A stretch of DNA of 64,000 nucleotides from Williamsia soli (GTDB lineage: Bacteria; Actinomycetota; Actinomycetes; Mycobacteriales; Mycobacteriaceae), in assembly GCF_017377795.1 (NCBI RefSeq), contig NZ_JAFRDR010000007.1, forward strand, positions 124,001 to 188,000. The letters are read 5' to 3'. Below the pieces are notes generated by a model. The model did not search any database and had not been told where the DNA came from. It saw nothing but the letters and a program-made list of their open reading frames with translations. Made by a program: the position numbers and the translations under genes. Each line of letters opens with the position of its first letter. The stretch's first letter is position 1. Shown one piece after another: positions 44,900-52,926 of the stretch.

Positions 44900-46119
44900 C
44901 GGTTGATCAGCTCCTGTGCTCCTGCGTAACGGTTGGCCGGCCGGGTGAGGCCGAGGTTCTCTCGCAAGGTCGTCCCGGCGTATTCGGTGCGGAAGATGCC
45001 GCGGCGCTGCAACTCCGGGACCAGCGACGACGTGATGGCCCGGACATCATCCGGAATCGCTCCGGGTCGCAATCGGATGCCGGTGACACCCGCGGCTTTG
45101 AGTTCTTCGATCCGGTCGGCGAGACCGGCTGCGGTGCCCACGAAGATCTGGGCGTCACTGCTGTACTCGGCCCCGGCACGCTCGTCGAGCCGCGACTTGC
45201 GGCTCGCTGCGTCGGAATCGGACTCGGCGAGGAACACGACGAGATCGGCGAAGACGTGGACGGTGTCGTCCCCGCGACCTGACCGCTGCTGCGCGTCGCG
45301 GATCTTGCCGATGATGGTCGTCGCGTCGCTCGGGTCGGTGGGGGTGATGAACCCGACGTCGGTGGACGCGCCGATCAGCTCGAACGGGATCTGCTGATGA
45401 CCCAGCGCGGCGATGATCGGCTGGCCCTGGGGTGGGCGTGGGGTGATCGATGGTCCGCGCACGCCGAAGAAACGGCCTTCGAAATCGATGTAGTGCAGTT
45501 TGTCGCGGTCGACGAATCGCCCGCTGGCCTTGTCGCGGATCTCGGCGTCGTCTTCCCAGCTGTCCCAGAGGCGGCGTAGCACCTCGGCGTAATCGCCGGC
45601 TTCCTCGAAGAGATCGGCGATGAGCGCCTGTGCGGTCGGACCTGCCAGGTCGGCTCTGTCGAGCTGAGGGAGCTCGCGGCGTCCGAGCAGTGCCGCCTCG
45701 TGCGGCTGGACCGAGACCTGTAGCCGGACCCCGGCCCGGCCTGTGCTGACGTAGTCGAGGGTCGCGATCGCCTTCGACAGGTGGAACGGCTCGGTGTGCG
45801 TGACCACCGCTGTCGGGATGATGCCGATGTGCGTGCTCTGTGGTGCCACCCGCGCCGCGATGAGCACCGAATCGAGACGCCCGCTGACGAGGTCGGTCCG
45901 CGGTTGCAAGCCCTCTAGGACGGCAGCCCGTAGCCCGAAGGAATCCTCGATCGTCACGAAATCGGCAACACCGCGTTCGGCATCGGCGATCAGTTCGGCC
46001 CAGTAGCGCGGCGAGAGCAGACGGTGCGGTTCGGCGTTCGGTTCGCGCCACGCGGCGGGATGCCACCCCGCTCCGTCCAGCGCGATCGCCAGATGGACCT
46101 GGTCAGATGTCGGCATCAT
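44896..46119 (-). CDS. LLM-class flavin monooxygenase, paralogue of the 30283-31488 enzyme
   Basis: This 407-residue luciferase-fold protein starts with QVHLAIALDGAGWHPAAWRE and carries GVADFVTIEDSFGL, THTEPFHLSKAIATLDYVSTG and HYIDFEGRFFGVRGPS, the same landmarks as the riboswitch-operon partner gene. It is the first gene of a two-gene operon. The start is one of two adjacent ATG codons (46119 or 46116) after ACAGGAG. It is divergent from a 48-residue ORF and a GNAT gene, with 182 bp between them and no evident riboswitch. Confidence 0.85.
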   Translation of the reverse strand: MMPTSDQVHLAIALDGAGWHPAAWREPNAEPHRLLSPRYWAELIADAERGVADFVTIEDSFGLRAAVLEGLQPRTDLVSGRLDSVLIAARVAPQSTHIGIIPTAVVTHTEPFHLSKAIATLDYVSTGRAGVRLQVSVQPHEAALLGRRELPQLDRADLAGPTAQALIADLFEEAGDYAEVLRRLWDSWEDDAEIRDKASGRFVDRDKLHYIDFEGRFFGVRGPSITPRPPQGQPIIAALGHQQIPFELIGASTDVGFITPTDPSDATTIIGKIRDAQQRSGRGDDTVHVFADLVVFLAESDSDAASRKSRLDERAGAEYSSDAQIFVGTAAGLADRIEELKAAGVTGIRLRPGAIPDDVRAITSSLVPELQRRGIFRTEYAGTTLRENLGLTRPANRYAGAQELINR

Positions 46120-46301
46120 TCATCTCCTGTGCAGTCGTACCCGGGCCGGCGAGAAGTCGAACTCCCACCCTCAGGCTCACAACGTCCCGCGCGCAGGTGA
46201 AGATTCCGTCTCGGCGGGGCTCGGATCAGCGTGAATCTAACTCTCGCCGGGGCGCCGATTCGGGTGCTCAATGGAACGACCACTCAACCGGGAGCTGCCG
46301 C

Positions 46302-46448
46302 ATGTCACTTTTCACCAAGCTGATGTCGGTCGACCATCTGATGATGGCCGCCGCCGCCGTGCACCCCGAGGCGCCACCGGCCCTTCCGATGATCGAGCGT
46401 TGCGGGTACCCGCGGTTGGCCACGCAGGACAGCGAAGGTGTGCGATGA
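46302..46448 (+). CDS. 48-residue small protein coupled to a GNAT gene
   Basis: The ORF starts MSLFTKLMSVDHLMMAAAAV and ends DSEGVR. It has a GGGAG ribosome site seven bases upstream and its stop overlaps the GNAT start by four bases, which supports real, coupled translation. An N-terminal amphipathic, Met-rich stretch is followed by a Pro-rich segment HPEAPPALPMIERCGYP. I do not recognise the family. It could be a regulatory leader, a substrate peptide for the acetyltransferase, or a small partner; none is shown. Confidence 0.55.
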   Translation: MSLFTKLMSVDHLMMAAAAVHPEAPPALPMIERCGYPRLATQDSEGVR

Positions 46449-46948
46449 CACCCGCCGACTCCCTCCTGCTCGTGCGGGTACGTCCGAGTGACGTCCTGGC
46501 CAGGACAATGCTCTCCGAGCTCGCCATCGAATGCAGCCACCGCTACGGCGGTACGTCGTGCAACTGGTTCTCGAAGCTGACCAAACAGTCCGCCGGCAAA
46601 GACGGAGCTTTTCTGGTGGTGGTCTCCGGCGGTGTCGCGGTCGCGGGCGGCGCCTACCGCCCGGTCGATGACCAGACCGTCGAACTGAATCGGATCTGGA
46701 CTGCGGCGAAGTTTCGTCGGCAGGGACTCGCGCGACGGGTGCTCGCGGACCTGGAAGCCGACATCGCCGACCACGGCTACCGACGGGTCGTGCTGACCAC
46801 CGGTCCGCAGCAACCCGAGGCGCGCAGCCTGTATCTCGGTGCGGGTTACCGACCGTTGTACGACACGGGCCGCGAGGCCGACGAGATCGGCCTCCACCGA
46901 TTCGAGAAAGATGTCGTCGCCGACTCATCGCTGGCGGCCTCCGCCTGA
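46445..46948 (+). CDS. GNAT-family N-acetyltransferase
   Basis: This 167-residue protein has the acetyl-CoA-binding RRQGLARRVLADLEAD loop and helix and the GPQQPEARSLYLGAGYRPL segment of GNAT enzymes; the small N domain includes VELNRIWTAAKF. It is divergent from the second LLM monooxygenase pair, repeating the GNAT/LLM association seen in the riboswitch operon. Substrate unknown. ATG at 46445 overlaps the small upstream ORF by four bases. Confidence 0.85.
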   Translation: MTPADSLLLVRVRPSDVLARTMLSELAIECSHRYGGTSCNWFSKLTKQSAGKDGAFLVVVSGGVAVAGGAYRPVDDQTVELNRIWTAAKFRRQGLARRVLADLEADIADHGYRRVVLTTGPQQPEARSLYLGAGYRPLYDTGREADEIGLHRFEKDVVADSSLAASA

Positions 46949-47141
46949 CGTCGCGGCACCAGGAAGTTCAAATCCCCTGTAGCCCTGAGCTATTCCAGAT
47001 AGGTTCAGATCAGGTGTGTGGGATGGGCTTCTTGTGCTTGTCAAGCATTCGGTTCTGTCCGACACCAAAGGTACGACCGGGTGCTGCGATGAGGGAAGCT
47101 CTGGTGGCAGAGATGGTCGACAACTGGAGTGGGTGATTGCG

Positions 47142-47429
47142 ATGGCGGGGTTTGGTCCGGAAACCGGTGCGGTGGGCTGGGATTGGCGAGTGCACGGTAC
47201 CTGTCGCGATGACGACATCGACTGGGATGTGTTCTTCACCCCGTCCGGACGCGAGTCCGCGACCGCACGTCGGCGCCGCGAAGCTGAGGCAAAATCGTTG
47301 TGCGCAACGTGCCCGGTCATCAGGCAATGTCGAGAACACGCGGAGACCTTCGGCGAGAAGCACGGGATATGGGGAGGTTTGACGGTCGACGAACTCGCCG
47401 CCCTGAGCTCGCGGATTCGCTCGGCCTGA
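47142..47429 (+). CDS. WhiB-family [4Fe-4S] transcriptional regulator
   Basis: This 95-residue Wbl protein has the four cluster cysteines: HGTCRDDD, then CATCPVIRQC; the G-I-W-G-G turn (GIWGGLTVDE) and the basic C terminus follow. Wbl proteins sense oxygen, NO or redox state and act through the sigma-A subunit. ATG at 47142 was chosen; an in-frame GTG at 47133 would be only three bases from the GGAG ribosome site. Which Wbl subclass it belongs to cannot be fixed by eye. The 190 bp upstream shows no clear gene. Confidence 0.88.
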   Translation: MAGFGPETGAVGWDWRVHGTCRDDDIDWDVFFTPSGRESATARRRREAEAKSLCATCPVIRQCREHAETFGEKHGIWGGLTVDELAALSSRIRSA

Positions 47430-47482
47430 GCTGTTCGAGCAACTCGCCCGACACCGTGCGTCGCGGCCCGTACGCTGGAGTC

Positions 47483-48364
47483 ATGACCACAGACGTACCT
47501 GCAGTCGAACTGAACTCTGGCACCTCCATTCCGCAACTGGGACTCGGGGTTTGGCAAGCCACCAACGACGAGACCGAACGCGCGGTGCTCTCGGCGATCG
47601 ACGACGCCGGCTACCGACACATCGACACCGCGGCGGCATACGGCAACGAGGAGGGTGTCGGACGAGCTCTCGCTGCCACCTCGGTCGCCAGGGAGGACCT
47701 CTACGTCACCACCAAGCTCTGGAACGCCGACCAGGGATTCGAGCCTGCACAGGCGGCGTTCGACAAGAGTCTGTCGCTCCTCGGCCTCGACTACGTCGAC
47801 CTGTACCTGATCCATTGGCCGCTGCAGAACGACGAACGACTGCTCCGGACGTGGGACGCCCTGGAGACGATCGCCGAGTCGGGCCGGGCCAAGGCCATCG
47901 GTGTCTGCAATTTCGAGCCTCACCACCTGCAGCTCCTGGTCGACCGCGGTGGCACACTGCCCGCCGTCGACCAGGTAGAGCTACATCCGCACCTGACCCA
48001 ACACGCAATACGGGACGTCGCGGGAAAGCATGGCATCGCGGTGGAATCGTGGAGTCCACTGGGCGGCACCAGCAACTCGGGATGGGGCAAAGCGTCCAAA
48101 CCGAATACGCTGTTGTCAGATCCTGTGATCGCCGGCATCGCGGAGCGACACGGTAAGTCGCCCGCCCAGGTGCTCATCCGCTGGCACCTCTCGAACGGGC
48201 TGATCGTCATCCCGAAGTCGGTGAACCCGGAGCGGATCGCGCAGAACATCGACGTCTTCGGATTCGACCTGACCGACGCCGACCTGCAGGAGATCGCGAC
48301 GCTGGACGACGGGGTCCGCGTCGGTATACATCCCGACGAGATGAACATGGGCGCACCGGAGTAA
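47483..48364 (+). CDS. Aldo/keto reductase
   Basis: This 293-residue NADPH-dependent reductase has the AKR catalytic tetrad segments: GYRHIDTAAAYGNEEGVG (Asp, Tyr), YVTTKLWN (Lys) and LIHWP (His), plus the C-terminal cofactor motif VIPKSVNPERIAQN. The sequence is close to the AKR5 2,5-diketo-D-gluconate reductase-like group common in Mycobacteriales. It lies 53 bp after whiB and is followed by a strong terminator shared with the convergent ferredoxin gene. Confidence 0.93.
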   Translation: MTTDVPAVELNSGTSIPQLGLGVWQATNDETERAVLSAIDDAGYRHIDTAAAYGNEEGVGRALAATSVAREDLYVTTKLWNADQGFEPAQAAFDKSLSLLGLDYVDLYLIHWPLQNDERLLRTWDALETIAESGRAKAIGVCNFEPHHLQLLVDRGGTLPAVDQVELHPHLTQHAIRDVAGKHGIAVESWSPLGGTSNSGWGKASKPNTLLSDPVIAGIAERHGKSPAQVLIRWHLSNGLIVIPKSVNPERIAQNIDVFGFDLTDADLQEIATLDDGVRVGIHPDEMNMGAPE

Positions 48365-48401
48365 TCCCGGTGAGCCGTTGACACCCACTCCTCCACCCGT
48401 T

Positions 48402-48441
48402 TTCGCGCCACCCACCCGAAAATTCGGGTGGGTGGCGCGAA
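48402..48441. terminator. Bidirectional terminator, perfect 19-bp stem
   Basis: TTCGCGCCACCCACCCGAA (48402-48420) pairs perfectly with its complement at 48423-48441 across two bases. It separates the convergent aldo/keto reductase and ferredoxin genes; the ferredoxin stop is at 48443. Confidence 0.9.
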
Positions 48442-48442
48442 T

Positions 48443-48784
48443 TCAGGTGGGTGGAAGTCGTGGGGGCTGGCCGTCGTGCGGGATCGGAGGCCCGACGGCA
48501 AGGAGACTGCCCACGGTACGGCCCTTACCCCAGCCGAGCTTTTCTCGGTAAGAGCCCACCGGGGCGTCGTCGAGTACGGAGCGATCACGTAGTGGCGCGG
48601 ATTCCGGTGACACGTAGAGCGCATCGGTGGGGCAGTAGGCCTCGCACATGAAGCATGTCTGGCAGTCGGCCTGCCGAGCGATCACCGGTATTCCGTCCGT
48701 ACCGCGATCGAATACGTCCGTGGGGCAGGCCTCGATGCACTTGTCGCATCCGATGCATGCCTGTGCCAATACCACTTCGATCAT
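48443..48784 (-). CDS. 2x[4Fe-4S] ferredoxin, partner of the AprA-like flavoprotein
   Basis: This 113-residue protein has two full cluster motifs, CIGCDKCIEACPTD and CQTCFMCEAYCPTD, separated by about 25 residues, then a 50-residue tail unrelated to the ferredoxin core. ATG at 48784 overlaps the flavoprotein stop by four bases, so the two are made together and probably form a complex. The pair resembles the layout of adenylylsulfate reductase or fumarate-reductase-like modules; it should carry electrons to or from the flavoprotein. Confidence 0.9.
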   Translation of the reverse strand: MIEVVLAQACIGCDKCIEACPTDVFDRGTDGIPVIARQADCQTCFMCEAYCPTDALYVSPESAPLRDRSVLDDAPVGSYREKLGWGKGRTVGSLLAVGPPIPHDGQPPRLPPT

Positions 48785-50376
48785 GAGGCGTGTGCCAGCA
48801 GGACTGTCTCGGCGGGGCTGGTGGCCGTCCAGACCCGGTCGAGGCCGCCGGTGAGGATGTGGTGATGCTGGCGCGGATCCAGATCGGGATGATCGTCGCG
48901 TTTGCTCATACCGCGGGATTCTGTGCGGGACAGTGCCGATCGGTACATCCAGCGGCCGACGGCGGTCATGGCGGCAGCCTGGCGGGAACGGATCCGCTCG
49001 ATACCGCCGATGGGTGCCAGCCCGGCGGACAGGTCGATCCACAGGTGGTCGAGTTCGTCGGCCGCCGCGATCAACCGGTCTCCACTGCGAAGGTAGTTCT
49101 TCTCGAAGGGGAGTAGTTGGGCCTGGGCGGCCGCGACCACGTCCTGGGCGCCCAGGGCCTGCCTGCCCTCGGGTCGTAGACCGGCGCGGCCGGCCCCGAT
49201 GACATCGATCGCCGTCACCTTCTTCGTGTGCCGGGCATGACGGGCCGCACCGGCACCGGCCCAGGTGCCCGACGACATCGCCCATGCCGAATTGTGACTG
49301 CCCCCACCGGTGAATCCACCGCAGATGCGCTCCCGGGTGGCGGCGTCGCCGGCCGCGAACAGGCCGGGCACCGTGGTCGCGCAGGTGTCGTCGACGATGT
49401 TGATGCCGCCGGTCCCGCGGACGGTGCCCTCGGCCAGCAGGTCGACCTCGAACCTGTCGGTGAACGGATTGATACCACGACGGTCGAACTGGAGGAAGAA
49501 GTTGGGCTGTCCCATCCGCATCTGCCGCTGGACGTCCGGGGTCGCCCGGTCGAGCTGGGCAAAGACTTTCTCCTGCAACAGGGTCCGGGCGATCACCGAG
49601 CGACCCTTGGTGGAGCCGGCACCTTCGACGACCCGGCCGTCACCGTGGAAGAACGTGGCGTAGCCGTAGTAGGCGGTCTTGGTCACGGTGGATCCGGCCG
49701 GAACGATGCCGTAGGCGTTGGAGAACTCCATCCCGGAGAACTCCGCACCGACTTCGGCTGCCATCAGTGCACCGTCACCGGTGTTCACATTGGTGCCGAG
49801 CGCCCGGGACAGGAATGCGCACCCGCCACTGGCCAGCACCACCGCGCCGGCGAGAATGGTGTAGTCACGGTTCTCGTGTCGCTGGTATCCGGCTGCACCA
49901 CGAACCGACCCATCGGTTTCGACGAGCAGTTCGAGGGCGGGCGAATGATCGAGGATTCGGACGCCGGCCCGCTGGATCCACGCCCGCATCCGGCGCATGT
50001 ACTCGGGACCCTGCACGCCGGTACGGTCCTGTGCGCCGGTGGTCGGGTCGACCGGGAACGGGTAGCGGCCCTCGGTACCGAGGCGTTCCATGTTCGTGAA
50101 CGTCTGCGCCAGAACTCGATCCATCCATTGGTGGTCGGCGAGATGACCACCGAGGGTTTCCCTGCTCGCCTTGGCGGCGCTTCGCTTCTCGGGATCGGGT
50201 GCGACGTACCAGACCCCGGTGCCCGATGGCGCCGTCGCGCCGCTGGTCCCGCAGTAGCCTTTGTCGACTAGGACCACGTCCGCGCCACTCTCGCGGGCAT
50301 GCAGGGCCGCCCAGGTGGCGGCGGGCCCACCGCCGATCACGAGTACATCGGTGGACAACTCCAAAGGTGCGGACAC
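48781..50376 (-). CDS. FAD-dependent oxidoreductase, AprA/fumarate-reductase flavoprotein-like
   Basis: This 531-residue flavoprotein has the N-terminal FAD motif VLVIGGGPAATWAALHARE, GYCGTSGATAPSGTG, VVLASGGCAFLSRALG, and the C-terminal FAD site GLFAAGDAATRERICGGFTGGG. The family includes APS reductase alpha, succinate/fumarate dehydrogenases and aspartate oxidase. Which reaction it performs is not evident; pairing with a two-cluster ferredoxin is the APS-reductase-like arrangement. GTG at 50376 (VSAPLELSTDVLV) follows CAGGAG; an in-frame extension from 50454 is probably not translated as part of the protein. Proximity to the sulfur-linked monooxygenase genes is suggestive only. Confidence 0.83.
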   Translation of the reverse strand: MSAPLELSTDVLVIGGGPAATWAALHARESGADVVLVDKGYCGTSGATAPSGTGVWYVAPDPEKRSAAKASRETLGGHLADHQWMDRVLAQTFTNMERLGTEGRYPFPVDPTTGAQDRTGVQGPEYMRRMRAWIQRAGVRILDHSPALELLVETDGSVRGAAGYQRHENRDYTILAGAVVLASGGCAFLSRALGTNVNTGDGALMAAEVGAEFSGMEFSNAYGIVPAGSTVTKTAYYGYATFFHGDGRVVEGAGSTKGRSVIARTLLQEKVFAQLDRATPDVQRQMRMGQPNFFLQFDRRGINPFTDRFEVDLLAEGTVRGTGGINIVDDTCATTVPGLFAAGDAATRERICGGFTGGGSHNSAWAMSSGTWAGAGAARHARHTKKVTAIDVIGAGRAGLRPEGRQALGAQDVVAAAQAQLLPFEKNYLRSGDRLIAAADELDHLWIDLSAGLAPIGGIERIRSRQAAAMTAVGRWMYRSALSRTESRGMSKRDDHPDLDPRQHHHILTGGLDRVWTATSPAETVLLAHAS

Positions 50377-50570
50377 GGGTGAACTCCTGACGAGGTGGCG
50401 GTCCACCGTTCGGCGGCCGAGACGCAGCGGAGCTGGACCGGTCCGGTGGGACATCTGCCGGTCAGAGTAGGACGGGCGTACCGGGTCCGAGAATGGTTGC
50501 GGTCAGGTTGATTCTGGCCCCGGGGTCGTTCTGACTTGCCAGGATGTGCCGGCACCGCGATAGTCGGGTC

Positions 50571-51011
50571 ATGTCCTCCGAAGATGCTGCTCTCATCGAG
50601 TTCGTCACCGAACACACCCGCGGCACCCTGGCCACCATCCGGCGCAGCGGGGTGCCGCAGCTGTCGACGATCAGTTATGCCTTCGACCCACGGACGCGGC
50701 TGTTCCGGATCTCGGTCACCGCGAGCCGTGCGAAGGTGACGAACCTCCGTCGCGACCCCCGGGCCAGCATTCACGTCAGTAGTGCCGACGGCTGGTCGTA
50801 CGTCGTCGCCGAGGGTCGAGTGGAGCTCAGCCCGGTCGCAGAGCAGACGCAGGACGACGACACGGTGTCGGAGCTGATCGATGTCTACCGCGACATCCTC
50901 GGCGAGCACCCGGACTGGGACGAGTACGCCCGGGCCCTGGTCTCCGACCAGCGCCTCGTGATCCGGCTGCACGCCGACCACGTCTACGGGCAGGTGTCGG
51001 ACCGGATCTGA
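50571..51011 (+). CDS. PPOX-class F420-dependent oxidoreductase
   Basis: This 146-residue split-barrel flavin/F420-binding protein contains GTLATIRRSGVPQLSTISYAF near the N terminus and the VTNLRRDPRASIHVSS segment of the PPOX/pyridoxamine-5-phosphate-oxidase-like F420 family. These proteins reduce diverse small molecules using coenzyme F420, present in Mycobacteriales. It is divergent from the AprA-like gene (194 bp between the starts) and is followed by an unusual nested hairpin. Confidence 0.85.
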   Translation: MSSEDAALIEFVTEHTRGTLATIRRSGVPQLSTISYAFDPRTRLFRISVTASRAKVTNLRRDPRASIHVSSADGWSYVVAEGRVELSPVAEQTQDDDTVSELIDVYRDILGEHPDWDEYARALVSDQRLVIRLHADHVYGQVSDRI

Positions 51012-51017
51012 TCGCGG

Positions 51018-51089
51018 CACAGAAACACACGCTTCAGTTATATGCACACGTCGCAACGTGTGCATATGACCGGAACGTGTGCTTCTGTG
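51018..51089. repeat. Nested inverted repeat built from GCACACGT/ACGTGTGC copies
   Basis: Inner perfect stem: ATATGCACACGT (51040-51051) with ACGTGTGCATAT (51056-51067), four-base loop. Outer stem: CACAGAAACACACG (51018-51031) with CGTGTGCTTCTGTG (51076-51089), one mismatch. It starts seven bases after the PPOX stop and could terminate its transcript, but the two-level symmetry and repeated octamer are more elaborate than a usual terminator. Confidence 0.75.
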
Positions 51090-51240
51090 AACCGCCCAAC
51101 TGGCGCAACGACACTCATGACAGGCGTCCAAATTCCGCTGTCCGGTTCCGCCCTAGAATTGCCCTGATTTCTAGTGGCGGTAACCATGCCCCGCCGCGCT
51201 ACCCTTGGTGACATCAGTCACTTGCCCGAAGGGGGTTGCC

Positions 51241-51462
51241 ATGTCACCGGAAGCTCAAGAATTACTGGACTTCGAGGTCCGTTGGTACCCGCTCGGCGGT
51301 GGCCCCTCGCAGCAGATCCACGAGCGCTTCGGGATGTCCGACCGCGACTACTTCATCAAGATCAACGATCTCCTCGAGACCGAACCGCCCGAGACGCTGT
51401 CACCCGTCGCAGTGGACGAGATGCGCGGCGTCGTCCGGCGGCGGCTCTGGATGGCGAAGTAG
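51241..51462 (+). CDS. DUF3263 family protein
   Basis: This 73-residue basic/acidic small protein beginning SPEAQELLDFEVRWYPLGGG matches the actinobacterial DUF3263 family, which has a helix-turn-helix-like middle (QQIHERFGMSDRDYFIKIND) but no established function. ATG at 51241 is preceded by an AGGGGG ribosome site; a longer frame from 51205 is rejected. Single gene, convergent with the SRPBCC gene 17 bp away. Confidence 0.85.
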   Translation: MSPEAQELLDFEVRWYPLGGGPSQQIHERFGMSDRDYFIKINDLLETEPPETLSPVAVDEMRGVVRRRLWMAK

Positions 51463-51479
51463 GACGGATCAGCTCCTGC

Positions 51480-51917
51480 TCAGGCGAGCCGGCGCTTGGC
51501 TTCTTCCTTCAGCCCCTTCTGGGCGGTGTTCAACGCGGTTTTCTGAGCCTGCTTGACGATCAGGCCGGGCAATTTGATCTTCAGGTCGACCTCGAGTTCG
51601 AAGGCGACATGTGATCCCTCGCCTTTCGGGGTGACGGTGTACTGCCCGTGCTGGTGCGAGAGCTGATCCGCCTCGATCAGGTCCCAGGTGCAGGTGTTCT
51701 CGGTCCAGGTGTAGCTGAGCAGCTGGTGGTCGGTCATACCGACCGCCTGGAGTTCGAGCTTCACGGTCTTGGGTGAACCATCGTCGTGCTCGTCGACGAT
51801 CTCGGCCTTCTTGTGGGGGCCGGACCAGTCGGGGAGTGCTTCGACATCCATGAGGATTTCCATGATGACCGCAGGCGGTGCATCGATATCGAACTCGGTC
51901 TTCGCGTTGACAGGCAT
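51480..51917 (-). CDS. SRPBCC (START/Bet v1-like) family protein
   Basis: This 145-residue protein has the helix-grip fold pattern: N-terminal strand KTEFDIDAPPAVIMEILMD with the conserved PDWSGPHKKAE turn, central beta strands ending GSHVAFELEVDLKIKLPG, and a long C-terminal helix. Such proteins bind hydrophobic ligands; mycobacterial relatives are annotated as polyketide-cyclase-like or cyclase/dehydrase. No catalytic residues can be assigned. Monocistronic. Confidence 0.85.
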   Translation of the reverse strand: MPVNAKTEFDIDAPPAVIMEILMDVEALPDWSGPHKKAEIVDEHDDGSPKTVKLELQAVGMTDHQLLSYTWTENTCTWDLIEADQLSHQHGQYTVTPKGEGSHVAFELEVDLKIKLPGLIVKQAQKTALNTAQKGLKEEAKRRLA

Positions 51918-52262
51918 GGAACAAAAAGTACACCGACGGGGAACGATTCTGAGGCTGGTTCCGAAGAGGTGGACACCGGTGTCGAAGACAGCGGGAAATC
52001 GGACGTCGCGGTCAGAGGTTGACGGGATCGCAATTGAGCCCCGTGGCAACAACATTGACCGGTGAGGACAGAGCGCTCGGTCGGGGCCGATTTCGTGACC
52101 GGACCGATGCAATCGAACGGCGGCACGGAGGCCGTGCGCGGGAGTACGCTCAGCCCTGAGCGGCGCCCGGGACCAACCCGGGCCTCGCGGGTGCTCGAGG
52201 AAGTCGCGGCCGGATCCGGTCCGTTTCGACGAGCGCGGGGGACATTGCACATTTCTATCTCG
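51918..52262. other. Gene-free segment between divergent SRPBCC and secreted-protein genes
   Basis: I see no convincing gene here. The plus-strand frame of the secreted protein continues upstream to 52062 but its codons look random and precede the signal peptide. Promoters for both genes must be here; no strong -35/-10 pair stood out. Confidence 0.5.
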
Positions 52263-52832
52263 ATGGGACCAAGGTTGTTCATTCGCAAGGTGTTTCGTAG
52301 GCGTCAGCGGACCGCGGTCCGGGTCGCGGTGGTGGGTCTCGTCGGAACGGGAGCGCTTGCGCTGGCCGGTCTCGCCGGCAGTGGCGCGGCATCGGCGGAT
52401 CCGCTGACCTGCACAGCAGCCAACGGACACAACGTAATCCGGACAGACGGCCACGGCGGGTGCGGGGCCAAGGCCGGACCGGGTAGTACCGCGCGCGCCG
52501 AAGACCACAGTCGCAAGGGCACCGCAGTCGCGTCGTCGGACACCGGCGGCAACGCCACGGCCATCAACCTGCAACCGGGTACGGCGGCGTTGTCGGGGGC
52601 GGTGTCCGGCGGTACGGGATACTCGGTGACGACCGGCCCCGGCGGCCTCGCGATCACGCAGGCCCGGCAGGGCGGCACCTCGCTGGCGGTTGCCGGGTGG
52701 GGCGGCACGGCCTACTCCGGCGAGTACGGAGCCCAGTGCACCGGTAGCTTCGCCGCCGCGATCGATACCAACACCGGCCAGGCCTGCATCGGCTCCGGTG
52801 GCATCTGGCTCTCGACACCGAGACCTCAGTAG
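52263..52832 (+). CDS. Secreted protein of unknown function (DUF6764-like)
   Basis: This 189-residue protein has a clear signal peptide: basic start RKVFRRRQRTAVR, hydrophobic VAVVGLVGTGALALAGLAGS and a cleavage site after AASA (before DPLTC). The mature part is rich in Gly, Ala, Ser and Thr with four cysteines (CTAANGH, GGCGAK, QCTGSF, QACIGS) that may form two disulfides. It resembles small secreted actinobacterial proteins annotated DUF6764; function unknown. ATG at 52263 lacks a strong ribosome site; an upstream in-frame TTG at 52245 with GGGGGA nearby is an alternative. Confidence 0.65.
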   Translation: MGPRLFIRKVFRRRQRTAVRVAVVGLVGTGALALAGLAGSGAASADPLTCTAANGHNVIRTDGHGGCGAKAGPGSTARAEDHSRKGTAVASSDTGGNATAINLQPGTAALSGAVSGGTGYSVTTGPGGLAITQARQGGTSLAVAGWGGTAYSGEYGAQCTGSFAAAIDTNTGQACIGSGGIWLSTPRPQ

Positions 52833-52926
52833 ACCCAGGGCGGGGGCGCACACGAAAACCCCCGCACTTCCAACGAAGGGCGGCGCCGCTGACGGTGTCG
52901 CCCTTCGTGCTGGATTCATGCCGGTC

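Noticed and set aside
46120-46301. Third riboswitch upstream of the second monooxygenase pair
   Set aside because: I looked for the SAM-IV core GGCAACCCTCC on both strands and found nothing similar; the segment has no clear aptamer.
46955-46985. Possible tRNA T-arm (GTTCAAATCC)
   Set aside because: The T-loop-like string has no matching acceptor stem, anticodon arm or CCA context on either strand, so no tRNA can be folded.
50377-50454. Sulfur-type leader peptide before the AprA-like flavoprotein
   Set aside because: The in-frame peptide has a loose RRxxD-R-type resemblance to actinobacterial leader peptides but no stop codon and no C-terminal cysteine.
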